DNA of 64,000 bases from Kribbella italica (GCF_014205135.1 NZ_JACHMY010000001.1:7750001-7814000); one strand, 5' to 3'; positions 15,548-23,630 are shown, numbered from the stretch's first letter. The notes: a model not told the origin generated them from the sequence alone. Translations and numbers: made by a program.

Positions 15548-16069
15548 TCACAGCGTCTTGACGAACGCCCGATTGGTCTCTCGGCGCCCAGGTACGTACG
15601 GCGGGATGGCTTGGTAGCCGGATGCCAGGTACAAGCGAATGGCTGCGTAGTTCAGCGCCCCGGTTTCCAGCAAGATCCGACGAGCGCCGTGGCTGACGGC
15701 TCGGTGCTCCAACTCGCGCAGGATCTGCCACCCCAACCCATGCCCGCGGTACTCGGGTGCAACAAACATCTTGCGCACCTCCGCCACACGGGCCACCTGG
15801 TCGTAGGTGCGGTAGCCACCACACCCAACAGGCTGGCCGGATGGTGAGTAGGCCACGAGAAGCACTCCCGACGGTTGGCCATAGTCGTCGACGATCTCCG
15901 AGTCGGGTGAGTCGGCAAAGCCGTAGGTGTCGAGCTGTTCCGCGTAGAGCGCTTTTACGAGGAGTTGAGCGTCGGGATCGTCGTAGTTCCGCACTTGCAG
16001 GTCGATTGGTGCGCTAGCGCTTTTGCCGTCGGGCGGTCGGTCGCCGCTGGCTGGCGGAGTTGTTGTCAC
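15548..16069 (-). CDS. GNAT-family N-acetyltransferase
   Basis: This is a 173-residue acetyl-CoA-dependent acyltransferase. The acetyl-CoA loop reads VRKMFVAPEYRGHGLGWQIL, followed by HGARRILLETG and the family ending LYLASGYQAIPPY. The substrate is unknown. GTG 16069 forms a GTGA overlap with the stop of the upstream TPR regulator, so both are co-translated; a longer frame reaching 16174 is the overlap shadow. Confidence 0.85.
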   Translation of the reverse strand: MTTTPPASGDRPPDGKSASAPIDLQVRNYDDPDAQLLVKALYAEQLDTYGFADSPDSEIVDDYGQPSGVLLVAYSPSGQPVGCGGYRTYDQVARVAEVRKMFVAPEYRGHGLGWQILRELEHRAVSHGARRILLETGALNYAAIRLYLASGYQAIPPYVPGRRETNRAFVKTL

Positions 16070-17481
16070 CGGCCCTCCAAAGCCGCATCCAGTTCGGGCA
16101 GGAAGTCTGCGACGACGGCAGCACGTCGGCGCTGCGCCAGACTCCGCCGCAGCTCGCGCAGCGATGCGACGCAACGACCTGACTGCACCTCGGACAGCCG
16201 GCCAAGTGCTACGCGCGCCGTCTCGACGGTGGCCTCCAGATCGCGTCGATGCAGGTAGGCGCGGGCCAGTTGGCAGCCGTGCAGGAGCGCAGATCGCTGA
16301 TATGCCGGATCGTCGCCGATGCTCGATAGCGGCGTCAGCAGCTCGACCGCCTGCTTGAGCAGTGGCTGCCGGTACAGCTCCGTGCGCATGGCAATGGTCA
16401 GCAGGCCGTATCCCGCTTCGGCCGACAACTGGTCGGGACTCAGGTAGTACAGGTACGGCGACAGTTCGTCGGTTGTGGCCGAGGCCAACAGTTCTTGTGA
16501 CCGATCGGCCGCTGCTCGGAATGCCCCCAGATCGCCAATGCTGGCGTGAGCTGTTGCTGCGCGGCCGGTTGTGCGAGCGCGGAGCAAGTCACTCGACGTC
16601 GGTACGCGGTTCGCGGCGTCGATGATCCGGAGCGCGTCCGCGCCTTGGCTGGTGTGAGCAGCGATGTAGGTCAGCATGCCGACGTTGTTCACCATCCGTC
16701 CGTCGTCTCCGGCAGCCCGGGCCACGCGGATGGCGAGCAGGAGATATCGCTGCGCGATGGTCGTCTCGCCGGCGTCGAACTGCATCCAGCCTGCGAGCTG
16801 CGCCAGGTCGGCCACGATGGTCAGCAGGTCACGGCCGACCTCGGGCTCGTAGCTGGCGCTACGCACGAGATCGAGTACGCCGGCAAGTTCATGGGTGACG
16901 TAGCGCAGGCTCAACGCTCCGCCGCCTTGGCGATCGTCCAAGTGGCGAAGCGCGGTGACGTGGGCGGCGATCAGCTCCGTCTGCGGCGTCATCACCCGAT
17001 CTGGCTTGGACTGTGCCGGGATCGATTCAATCGTCGTTTGAATGCCGTCAAGGACGGCTGCCACCAAGTCCGGACCACTTGTTGGCAGCAGGCGCGATCC
17101 GCTGGCGAGCTGCTCGAGGGAGCGCACGAGACCGTCGAGATTCTGTTCGGCCCCCAGCTCAGCAGCGCGGGCAGTCGTACGCCGAGCTCGCGCGTTACCC
17201 GGCCACAGATCTTCGGCTGATACGTAGCTACCGAGTTGATCGGTGAGGACCGTGGCGACAACCTCCGGGATGGATCCGTGCGGACAGTAGTTCGAGCGAA
17301 CCCACGGGTATGCCGCCGTGATGTCGATGCGCTCAGCCGACCGCCCTCGCCGGGTCAACCACTGGTTCACGGCGCGGGCGAGATCCCGTGGACCCCAGCT
17401 AACCAGGCCTAACGCCTCGACGAGGGACTTCGGGGGGATACGAGCATCAGCCACCTGGGGTGCCTTCGTTCCGCTCCTCAC
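16066..17481 (-). CDS. NsdA-like regulator with N-terminal XRE-type region and TPR-like repeats
   Basis: This 471-residue protein is of the large actinobacterial group in which an N-terminal DNA-binding segment (VEALGLVSWGPRDLARAVNQWL) is joined to helical tetratricopeptide-like repeats (about residues 120-470). The build resembles NsdA and other XRE/TPR regulators of development and antibiotic production. It is co-translated with the GNAT gene at its 3' end. The starting GTG at 17481 is the first in the open frame. Confidence 0.65.
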   Translation of the reverse strand: MRSGTKAPQVADARIPPKSLVEALGLVSWGPRDLARAVNQWLTRRGRSAERIDITAAYPWVRSNYCPHGSIPEVVATVLTDQLGSYVSAEDLWPGNARARRTTARAAELGAEQNLDGLVRSLEQLASGSRLLPTSGPDLVAAVLDGIQTTIESIPAQSKPDRVMTPQTELIAAHVTALRHLDDRQGGGALSLRYVTHELAGVLDLVRSASYEPEVGRDLLTIVADLAQLAGWMQFDAGETTIAQRYLLLAIRVARAAGDDGRMVNNVGMLTYIAAHTSQGADALRIIDAANRVPTSSDLLRARTTGRAATAHASIGDLGAFRAAADRSQELLASATTDELSPYLYYLSPDQLSAEAGYGLLTIAMRTELYRQPLLKQAVELLTPLSSIGDDPAYQRSALLHGCQLARAYLHRRDLEATVETARVALGRLSEVQSGRCVASLRELRRSLAQRRRAAVVADFLPELDAALEGR

Positions 17482-17673
17482 GATTCCACCGTAGGCCGTG
17501 ATGGGGCGCTGGGATGGCCGGATCCGCCCGCACCCGGTCGCTCGGAGCTGCCTTCACGACCTTCACGCCTCCTTCGGTGGACTTCGCACCGTTCACCACT
17601 TCATCAGGTTACCAAGCGCTGACGCTGAGTGATCCACTCGATGAAACACGACAACGAGATGGAGGAGGCGACC

Positions 17674-17784
17674 ATGATGCAGCTGCTGGAGAGTCCGTGG
17701 CCGGTCATCACCGGGTACGCCGTGGCAACCATGCTCTACGCCTGCATGCTTCGCGAGATCGTCGAGGAGGTGCGCGGCGAATGA
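17674..17784 (+). CDS. 36-residue single-helix membrane protein
   Basis: The micro-protein opens MMQLLESPWPVITGYAVATM, continues with LYACML, and ends in a charged tail REIVEEVRGE. It has one hydrophobic helix. GGAGGAGG lies 5-9 nt before the double ATG at 17674/17677, and its stop forms an ATGA overlap with the next gene. A strong ribosome site plus coupling supports a real gene. Function unknown. Confidence 0.6.
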   Translation: MMQLLESPWPVITGYAVATMLYACMLREIVEEVRGE

Positions 17785-17981
17785 GCGCTCTCACGGAGAC
17801 GCCGCACCCGAGCGATCGTCGCGTGCGCGTGTGGTTCGGTGAGCACGTCATCGCGGACTACACCGCCGAGCCGGCAGAGGCTGTTCGCTATCAGGCGGCC
17901 ATGACGCGGCGCTTCTACAGCCTCCGTGTGACGATCGAGCCGGCCGTCCCGGCGGTGGATGAAGATGCTGTCCACACGTGA
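17781..17981 (+). CDS. 66-residue conserved-type small protein
   Basis: The frame from ATG 17781 encodes MSALTETPHPSDRRVRVWFG, then a mixed alpha/beta stretch ending DEDAVHT. It overlaps the stop of the micro-protein by 4 nt. Small proteins with the core VRVWFGEHVIADYTAEP are familiar beside XRE/DUF regulators in actinobacteria (from memory, not checked). No motif gives a function. Confidence 0.6.
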   Translation: MSALTETPHPSDRRVRVWFGEHVIADYTAEPAEAVRYQAAMTRRFYSLRVTIEPAVPAVDEDAVHT

Positions 17982-18063
17982 TCGGCCAGCACCGACGGGG
18001 CTGGTGGTCCCGGTCCTGGGAACGGCTGCTCGCCAGATTTCGCCGGTGGATGGACGAGGAGCG

Positions 18064-18411
18064 GTGAGCGGTGTTGATTACACCAGGCCGTTGATGCTCG
18101 GCTACGCCCGTCGCGACCTCTACATCACCGACGACCAGGTAGAGACGATGAAGGAGGAGCTGCGCCAGTTCGCGCAACTCGAGGGCTTCACCCGCGGCAC
18201 GGTGTACGTCGAGGAAGCCGACAGCGCACCCGCGGCCTACGAAGCACTGGTGGCATCGGTGAACCGGTACGAGGTCACCGCGATCGTTCTGCCATGCCTT
18301 CGGCATCTGGGACTCCTCGGTGACACCCAGCAGGTGAAGCGCAGGTTCGAACAGGAGACGGGGGCTCGGATCATCCTGCCGCCGCTTTCGAACATCACCC
18401 ACACCCCATGA
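18064..18411 (+). CDS. resolvase-like small protein A
   Basis: This 115-residue protein has the serine-recombinase N-terminal fold signature LMLGYARRDLYITDDQVETM and a later VTAIVLPCLRHLGLLG, matching the beta-strand 'D-x-x-V' region. The catalytic Ser of resolvases, normally in YxRxSTxxQ, is missing: the sequence has YARRDLY. No DNA-binding recombinase domain follows. It may therefore bind DNA or a partner without recombining. GTG 18064 follows GAGGAG by 2-5 nt and is preferred to a longer upstream frame. A paralog lies at 20488. Confidence 0.6.
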   Translation: MSGVDYTRPLMLGYARRDLYITDDQVETMKEELRQFAQLEGFTRGTVYVEEADSAPAAYEALVASVNRYEVTAIVLPCLRHLGLLGDTQQVKRRFEQETGARIILPPLSNITHTP

Positions 18412-18495
18412 ACTGGCGGAATCGGTGGGGAGTCGTCGTCCTCAGCCCCTCACGTGCAGAAGATCGCTGCACACCCACCGGTTCCGCCGCTCTAC

Positions 18496-18555
18496 GGTTC
18501 CTGTCTGAGTTAGCCCCAGTTCCCCCAAACCGGGCCCCGAACTCAGGCAGGAACC
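18496..18555. repeat. 16-bp inverted repeat (15 of 16 match)
   Basis: Arms 18496-18511 and 18540-18555 pair except for one base and enclose 28 nt. The hairpin lies 85 nt downstream of resolvase-like protein A and upstream of the DUF6879 unit, so it may end transcription of the former. Confidence 0.5.
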
Positions 18556-18668
18556 TTCAAGGCCGGCTGGCGCGACGTGGAGAGCGAGGCCGCCCGCGCC
18601 AGCCGTTCCAACCTCCCACCGGAGGGGTTGACGCACTCCGGGAATGGCAGGAGGGCATCGGCTGATCT

Positions 18669-18689
18669 CTGCGCAAGCAACTTGCGCAG
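18669..18689. promoter_or_regulatory. perfect 9-bp dyad, candidate operator of the DUF6879/XRE unit
   Basis: CTGCGCAAG and its exact complement CTTGCGCAG are separated by CAA. The dyad is about 100 bp before the small protein at 18788 and no gene end is near. A GCAAG half-site also recurs twice after the XRE gene at 20431. An autoregulatory site of the XRE protein is the simplest reading. Confidence 0.5.
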
Positions 18690-18787
18690 ACTTGCTCTGG
18701 TGCCTGCAAAGGCTTGGCCACGGGCGAAGTCCACCCGATGATTGGCCAGCACCACCCACGACGCTGTACTCGATACGGGAGGTCATC

Positions 18788-19027
18788 ATGACGATAGAGT
18801 TCTACGGCAAGGACCCTGGATGCCCGGGGAACAACTGTCCGGCGGTCTTCCGCGATGAGGAGACTGGCGACTTCTACTTCCAGGGTGAGACGGTGAGCGA
18901 TCCGGCCATCCTGGCTCGTCTCTCAGAAGACAGCGGACTCGCTGATACCGAGTCTGTGGTGCAGTTGCCCGCCAGGATGGTCGCGATGATTTTGGAGGCA
19001 TGCCGTGCCGGAGCCGTCGTTCGATGA
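18788..19027 (+). CDS. 79-residue small protein upstream of DUF6879
   Basis: It begins MTIEFYGKDPGCPGNNCPAV and continues with FRDEETGDFYFQGETVSD, a compact fold with two Cys in a CPGNNC motif. The C-terminal half is a helix (LPARMVAMILEACRAG). GGGAGG lies 5 nt before ATG 18788. The same type of protein is commonly found directly before DUF6879 genes in actinobacteria (from memory). It overlaps the DUF6879 start by 23 nt, so they act as one unit. Confidence 0.7.
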   Translation: MTIEFYGKDPGCPGNNCPAVFRDEETGDFYFQGETVSDPAILARLSEDSGLADTESVVQLPARMVAMILEACRAGAVVR

Positions 19028-19517
19028 GCTGCTTGCCAGCAGCACCAAGACCGCGTTGAAGCTGGAGTTCCGCGACCAGTACATGACTGACGACCCCGCC
19101 TACCTTGCGTGGCGGGCAGGCAACGTGGACCAGGCGATCCGTGAGTACGCCGGCTGGACCGAGACGGCCAGCTCGGCCACGGCCCGCGGTGTCGAGATCA
19201 AGCGGATCAGGGTCGTCAGTGAGCCAATGTCCGACTACATCGCCTTCGAGCACGCGGTGACTGCCGCGGTCAATGTCGCCGGAGGCGAGATGGTTCGCTG
19301 GGTGCCACGCTCGCGTGTTTCAGCGATCGCGTTGCCTGGCAACGACGCCTGGATCTTCGACGAGGCTACGGTGCAGTTCTGCCTCTTCGCGGGTGACGGG
19401 CGGTTCGTCGGTAACGAGGTGAGTGCCGGCCCGGAGACGGTGGAGCTGTGTCTCTTGGCGTTCGCGGCGGCATGGGAACTCGGCATCGATCATGAGCTCT
19501 ATTCCATTACCCTGTAG
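19005..19517 (+). CDS. DUF6879-family protein
   Basis: This is a 170-residue protein with the DUF6879 pattern: SFDELLASSTKTALKLEFRD, YLAWRAGN, then VSEPMSDYIAFEHAVTAAVN and WIFDEATVQFCLFAGDG. The biochemical role is not known. GTG 19005 has GGAGG 6 nt upstream. The neighbours are a CPGNNC mini-protein before it and a DUF5753-type XRE regulator after it. The set resembles the WhiJ/DUF397 and Scr1-type regulator-partner pairs of actinobacteria, with DUF6879 in the partner slot. Confidence 0.8.
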   Translation: MPEPSFDELLASSTKTALKLEFRDQYMTDDPAYLAWRAGNVDQAIREYAGWTETASSATARGVEIKRIRVVSEPMSDYIAFEHAVTAAVNVAGGEMVRWVPRSRVSAIALPGNDAWIFDEATVQFCLFAGDGRFVGNEVSAGPETVELCLLAFAAAWELGIDHELYSITL

Positions 19518-19548
19518 GTGACCTGCCACTTCGTCGTGATCGATCTGG

Positions 19549-20406
19549 ATGCCTGCTTCGCAATCCTCAAGTGCCCAAAGCGCCCGTCAGGCGCTTGCTG
19601 ACCGACTGCACGACATCAGGCTCGATGCAGGACTGTCCGCACGAGCGCTGTCCGCCGCCGCTGGTTGGCATGAGGCCAAGGTCTCCAAGATCGAGCACGG
19701 CAAGCAGCAGCCGTCCGAGTCGGATATCCGCGGTTGGTGTGCGACCTGCTCAGCCTCCCACCTCGTGCCCGAACTCATCGCCGAACTGCGATCAGTTGAC
19801 TCGATGTGGCTGGATTGGCGGCGGGCCGAGCGTACTGGTTTACGGCATCTCAACGTCGCCGTCCGCGATCTCTACGACCGCACCAAGCAGTACCGGTCCT
19901 ACTGCCAGAGCATGCTGCCCGGCCTCCTTCAGACCCCGGACTACACCACCGCCGTACTGACCTCGATCCGTGACCGCCGGCGCGTTGCGGTCGACGACAT
20001 CGGCGCAACCGTTGCTGAGCGCATCGACCGTCAGCGCATCCTCACGCAGGGCGGCCACACCTTCGCCTTCGTGTTGGAGGAAGCCGCCCTGCACTACCAA
20101 GTCGGCGGCCCGGTAGTACTGGGCGGACAACTCCGGCACGTCCTCGAGGTGATGCGGCTGGCGTCAGTCAGCGTCGGCGTGATTCCCGCCGATGTCGACC
20201 GATCACCGCGGTGGCCGGTCGAGGACTTCTACATCTTCGACAACGCTCAAGCAAACGTCGAACTCGTCTCGGGCTTCTTGACGATTACGCAACCACGTGA
20301 AGTCGGCATGTATAGCGAGACGTTCACGGCACTTGCTCAGCTCGCCGTGTACGGCCCTGCTGCCCGGAGCCTGATCAGCTCAGCACTGGCCGACTTACCC
20401 GAATAG
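19549..20406 (+). CDS. XRE regulator with DUF5753 (Scr1/WhiJ-type)
   Basis: This 285-residue regulator has an N-terminal HTH (LADRLHDIRLDAGLSARALS, then AAAGWHEAKVSKIEHGKQQP) and a C-terminal DUF5753 domain starting near residue 100 with YCQSMLPGLLQTPDYTTAVL. This is the WhiJ-like family that pairs with a small partner encoded alongside. Here the partner is probably the DUF6879 protein 31 bp upstream. Dyads with GCAAG half-sites flank the unit, which fits autoregulation (inference). Confidence 0.88.
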   Translation: MPASQSSSAQSARQALADRLHDIRLDAGLSARALSAAAGWHEAKVSKIEHGKQQPSESDIRGWCATCSASHLVPELIAELRSVDSMWLDWRRAERTGLRHLNVAVRDLYDRTKQYRSYCQSMLPGLLQTPDYTTAVLTSIRDRRRVAVDDIGATVAERIDRQRILTQGGHTFAFVLEEAALHYQVGGPVVLGGQLRHVLEVMRLASVSVGVIPADVDRSPRWPVEDFYIFDNAQANVELVSGFLTITQPREVGMYSETFTALAQLAVYGPAARSLISSALADLPE

Positions 20407-20430
20407 ACTGGCTTCCTAGTCAGTGGGCGC

Positions 20431-20451
20431 TCGCAAGTTCGAGCAAGTTCG
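20431..20451. repeat. tandem GCAAGTTCG repeats
   Basis: Two direct copies of GCAAGTTCG stand 10 nt apart (one helical turn) in front of the gene at 20488. The GCAAG core matches the arms of the dyad at 18669. They may be half-sites for the XRE regulator. Confidence 0.35.
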
Positions 20452-20487
20452 TCGAGGACACGATGCCGATTCTCATAGCGTCGGCTC

Positions 20488-20961
20488 ATGGCAACAGGTG
20501 CACGCTCAAGGGACGGTCAGCGCGTTCACGTCTCGGCGACGTGCTACTCGCTGACGTGCATCTGCACGCCAGAGTACGGGAAGTCTGACCGCCGACCGCG
20601 GGCGTACGCCTACCTGCGAAAGGATCTACTCCTCTTCGAGTCCGAAGTGAATCGAAATAAGGAGCGGATCGCTGAGTTCGCTGAGGAGTCAGGTCACGAC
20701 CTCGCTGGCATCTTCGTTGAGGAAGATCTGCCAGAGCAGCGATACCGGAACAGCCGGAATGCCGTAGGGGCGATCGCCTTCGAGCGAATGCTGCGCGCCG
20801 TCATCCGGGACGAGGTTCGCGTGGTCATCCTGCCGAGCGTGCTGCACCTGGCCGTGCTCGGGGCGCCCGTCCAGATGAAGAGCATCTTCGAGCGGGCGAG
20901 TGGCGCCCGGGTCATCACTGCCCATGCGGCTTCCTATGCTCCCGGCCCTGCGGCTTCGTGA
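20488..20961 (+). CDS. resolvase-like small protein B
   Basis: This 157-residue protein has a second copy of the recombinase-N-terminal fold: RAYAYLRKDLLLFESEVNRN, AEESGHDLAGIFVEED and VRVVILPSVLHLAVLG. As in protein A, the catalytic Ser is lost (YLRKDLL where YxRxS is expected) and no DNA-binding domain follows. The first 40 residues are unlike any family and the true start may be further in. It and protein A bracket the DUF6879/XRE unit. Confidence 0.6.
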   Translation: MATGARSRDGQRVHVSATCYSLTCICTPEYGKSDRRPRAYAYLRKDLLLFESEVNRNKERIAEFAEESGHDLAGIFVEEDLPEQRYRNSRNAVGAIAFERMLRAVIRDEVRVVILPSVLHLAVLGAPVQMKSIFERASGARVITAHAASYAPGPAAS

Positions 20962-21136
20962 CTCGCATCGGCGTTGGTAGCGGCGGACCGAAACTCAACT
21001 GTGCGCGGCGGTAAGCCATCCGTGCCTACCCGGCACAGCATCGTCCGACAGTTCACGATGGCCAGAACAGCTGATCTTGTTCTGCGGATCTGGGACGCCG
21101 TGATCATGTCGACCGCGCTCCGGCCGTTGAGCTGTC

Positions 21137-22150
21137 ATGGACAGTGCAGACTCAGGAAAGACGGAGGTTCCGGCATCGACTGTGGATTCGTTGCACGAGA
21201 TGCTGATCGAGGAGATCCGCAAGCTCCGTACGGCGGATGACTGGAAGCGGTGGCTCAAGACGGCGACGGCCTTTCATGAGCACAGCTTCCGGAACGCGAT
21301 TCTGATCGCGGCGCAGCGGCCCGATGCAACTCTGGTTGGTGGGTGGAGCACTTGGAAGCACCTCGGCCGGAACGTGTCGAAGGGGGAGAAGGCGATCCGG
21401 GTCTTCGCGCCGGTCTTCTCCCGGTCGAAGCAGGTCGTCGACGACAAGGGCGCGATCGCCAGGCGCGTTGACCTCGACCTGGCCGACGACTCGGAGACGG
21501 CGAAGAGGCGGCCTGGGCGACGGCTGGTCGGCTTTCGGGTCGCTTACGTCTGGGATGTGTCGCAGACCAACGGTGAGCCGTTGCCGAAGCCACCAGCTTC
21601 TGCGCGCCTGGTTGGTCCTGCGCCGACAGGGTTGTGGGAGGGGTTGGCGACCTGTGTTGAAGGCGAGGGGTTCCGGCTTTCGGTGGAGCCGATCAAGGGC
21701 TCGGTCGGCGACGGCTTCACGGATTTCGAGGCGCGTCGGATCGTGGTGTCCGATTCGCTCAGTGAGGCGGCTGCAGTCTCGACTCTGGCGCATGAGGTCG
21801 CGCACATGAGGATGCACGATCCGGATGCTGTTGCGGCGTCCGGCAGCGTGATGTGCCGGGGGATGCGCGAGGTCGAGGCCGAGTCGGTCGCCTTCATTCT
21901 CCTGGCACATCACGGTCTGGAGACCGACGGCGACAGCTTCCCGTACGTCGCTGGGTGGGCTGCTTCGGTTGACAAGGCACACCCGGAGCGGGTGGTACAA
22001 AGGAGTGGCGAGCGAGTTCTGCGGATGACGCGAGAGCTGATCGACCTGACCTCGTCGTACGGGGTCCTCGCCGGACGGAAGCCCCCGGTCAGGCATCTGA
22101 GTCTTGTGCCCGGTGCTGATGCGCCGGCGCCGGATGGTCCGGGAATCTGA
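21137..22150 (+). CDS. ardC: ArdC-type antirestriction protein
   Basis: This 337-residue protein has an N-terminal ssDNA-binding ArdC domain (FHEHSFRNAILIAAQRPDAT, then VGGWSTWKHLGRNVSKGEKA) and a C-terminal zinc metallopeptidase-like domain with LAHEVAHMRMH near residue 218 and a downstream REVEAESVAF. ArdC proteins protect incoming single-stranded DNA from host restriction during conjugation. That role fits the relaxase nearby. It is followed 2 bp later by the next gene, so an operon is likely. Confidence 0.88.
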   Translation: MDSADSGKTEVPASTVDSLHEMLIEEIRKLRTADDWKRWLKTATAFHEHSFRNAILIAAQRPDATLVGGWSTWKHLGRNVSKGEKAIRVFAPVFSRSKQVVDDKGAIARRVDLDLADDSETAKRRPGRRLVGFRVAYVWDVSQTNGEPLPKPPASARLVGPAPTGLWEGLATCVEGEGFRLSVEPIKGSVGDGFTDFEARRIVVSDSLSEAAAVSTLAHEVAHMRMHDPDAVAASGSVMCRGMREVEAESVAFILLAHHGLETDGDSFPYVAGWAASVDKAHPERVVQRSGERVLRMTRELIDLTSSYGVLAGRKPPVRHLSLVPGADAPAPDGPGI

Positions 22151-22152
22151 GC

Positions 22153-22545
22153 ATGGGTGGAAGCGAGCGAGTCGCCGCGCTCAAGCGGGCGCGGCAGCGT
22201 CAGGCGCGGATCGAAGCGGCGACAGGTCGCGCAGTTCGGGCGGGGATCGCGCTGGAGCGAGCGAAGCGGTCGCGGGAACTCGCGATCGAGCGGCACGACG
22301 AGAAGGTCGCGGCGAGCGAAGCGGCTTCGGTGCGCGAGGCCGTCGAGCTCTCGAAGGTCTGCGGCTCGACAGAGGCGGCCGCGGAGATTCTCGGGCTGCC
22401 GGTCAAGGAGATGCGACGGCTGATCAGGTCTGACGAGCCTTCGCCGCACACCCCAGCGCGGCAGGCCAGGGTGCTGCGACGCAGCCGCGGGCAGTCTGCT
22501 GATTCAGAGCAGGGAGGCGAAGATGAACAGCGAGTTGGACCGTGA
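22153..22545 (+). CDS. uncharacterised helical protein (130 aa)
   Basis: It is rich in Arg, Ala and Glu with a long N-terminal helix (VAALKRARQRQARIEAATGR) and a short helix-turn-helix-like part GSTEAAAEILGLPVKEMRRL near residues 76-95. It starts 2 bp after ardC and overlaps the excisionase-like gene by 23 nt. I recognise no family; a DNA-binding accessory role is possible. Confidence 0.6.
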   Translation: MGGSERVAALKRARQRQARIEAATGRAVRAGIALERAKRSRELAIERHDEKVAASEAASVREAVELSKVCGSTEAAAEILGLPVKEMRRLIRSDEPSPHTPARQARVLRRSRGQSADSEQGGEDEQRVGP

Positions 22546-22729
22546 TCCGCTCTGGGACATCGACCGCGTTGCGGCGTACCTGAAGATCCCGAAGTGGACG
22601 CTCTACGGCTGGCGGAGGCGACGTTACGGGCCGCGGGCTGTCCGGATGGGCCGCCACCTTCGGTACGACCCGGCCGATGTCATTGCGTGGAAGGAAGAGC
22701 TGAAAGAGGCGGAGGCCAGCGCAGACTGA
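22523..22729 (+). CDS. excisionase-like HTH protein (MerR/AlpA type)
   Basis: This is a 68-residue winged-HTH protein: LWDIDRVAAYLKIPKWTLYG, then WRRRRYGPRAVRMGRHLRYD and PADVIAWKEE, the pattern of excisionases and AlpA-like regulators of integrated elements. GGGAGG lies 5 nt before ATG 22523. In actinomycete integrative elements xis lies next to int; here no intact int follows, and the strand switches to a GntR gene. Confidence 0.8.
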   Translation: MNSELDRDPLWDIDRVAAYLKIPKWTLYGWRRRRYGPRAVRMGRHLRYDPADVIAWKEELKEAEASAD

Positions 22730-22745
22730 TGGCGCCGTGCCGAAG

Positions 22746-23504
22746 CTAGATGCTCGGTCGGTAGTGGAGTTGCGTCTCCTCGCCGCTGCGGTGGGTCTCT
22801 TGCATGATGATCGGTTTGCCTTCGCTGGCGACGATTCGTCGGGTGATGAGCATCGGTATGCCGTCGGGGATGCGAAGTGAGTGCGCATCGTCCGGGGTGG
22901 GGTTGCGGGCGGCGACGTAGTCGTCGAAGTCGAGTTGCATGCCGGCGTTGCGGGCCGCCGCGTAGGTTTGCCGCGCTGAGACATAGGCGCCGTCGACAAG
23001 GTCGGGGAACTGCGTTGCCACGAAGTCAGGCAGGTAGCTTCTGACGAAGATTCGGGTTCCCGTCTGGTTTTCCAGGTCCCGGTCGGACGCGTGGAAAACG
23101 GTGCCTTGGGCAACACCGAATGCGAGCGCCAACGGGGCTTCAGCGTTGGTCTGGTACATGCGAGGCGGTTGGATGTCTCGCCATTCGCCGACGGTCGATT
23201 CGCTGTCGACGTAGTTGCCGTCGCCGTCGACGGTGATGGTGCGGGAGTAGGTCTGCGTCGGCCAGTCTCCGGGGCGGCGAACGAACGCGCCTCTGCCGTG
23301 GAGGACCTGCACGAGTCCCTCGGTGCGCAACTGGGCGATCGCTCGCCGGATGGTCTCGCGGGTGACTGCGTAGGTCTCCGCGAACTGGCGCTCCGACGGG
23401 AGGACGGTGGCAGGCGCAAGCTGGCCGGACTTGATCTGCTCGCGCAGCACGTCGGCAACGCGCTCGTACGTCATCTTGTCTGCCGTCGTCTTGTTCTCGC
23501 CCAC
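22746..23504 (-). CDS. GntR/HutC-family regulator (KorSA-like)
   Basis: This 252-residue regulator has an N-terminal winged HTH (YERVADVLREQIKSGQLAPA, VLPSERQFAETYAVTRETIR) and a C-terminal UTRA ligand domain. Regulators of this type (KorSA of pSAM2 is the known model) control transfer and replication of actinomycete elements. GTG 23504 has GGGAG 6 nt upstream. A cluster of ACTGGT sites lies just beyond the start, in the space shared with the divergent XRE gene, so autorepression and control of that gene are likely. Confidence 0.85.
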   Translation of the reverse strand: MGENKTTADKMTYERVADVLREQIKSGQLAPATVLPSERQFAETYAVTRETIRRAIAQLRTEGLVQVLHGRGAFVRRPGDWPTQTYSRTITVDGDGNYVDSESTVGEWRDIQPPRMYQTNAEAPLALAFGVAQGTVFHASDRDLENQTGTRIFVRSYLPDFVATQFPDLVDGAYVSARQTYAAARNAGMQLDFDDYVAARNPTPDDAHSLRIPDGIPMLITRRIVASEGKPIIMQETHRSGEETQLHYRPSI

Positions 23505-23561
23505 AGCTACTCCCTTCTCGTGGACTGGCGCACCGGATACTCCTCAAGCTCACGATAGGTG

Positions 23562-23630
23562 GTTAACCAGTGGTGAGACAACTGGTTGTACCAGTGGTAG
23601 ATGCCAGTTAATCTGGATCGACTGGTACAG
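23562..23630. promoter_or_regulatory. cluster of ACTGGT/ACCAGT operators
   Basis: The cluster contains AACCAGT (23565), the perfect dyad ACTGGT-tgt-ACCAGT (23581-23595) and ACTGGTAC (23621). All share the ACTGGT half-site. They lie in the divergent spacer between the GntR and XRE genes and are probably bound by the GntR protein. Confidence 0.65.

Noticed and set aside
18408..18665. 85-residue frame starting in an ATGA overlap after resolvase-like protein A
   Set aside because: Composition is Arg/Pro-rich without structure, and the frame runs across a long inverted repeat that looks like a terminator.
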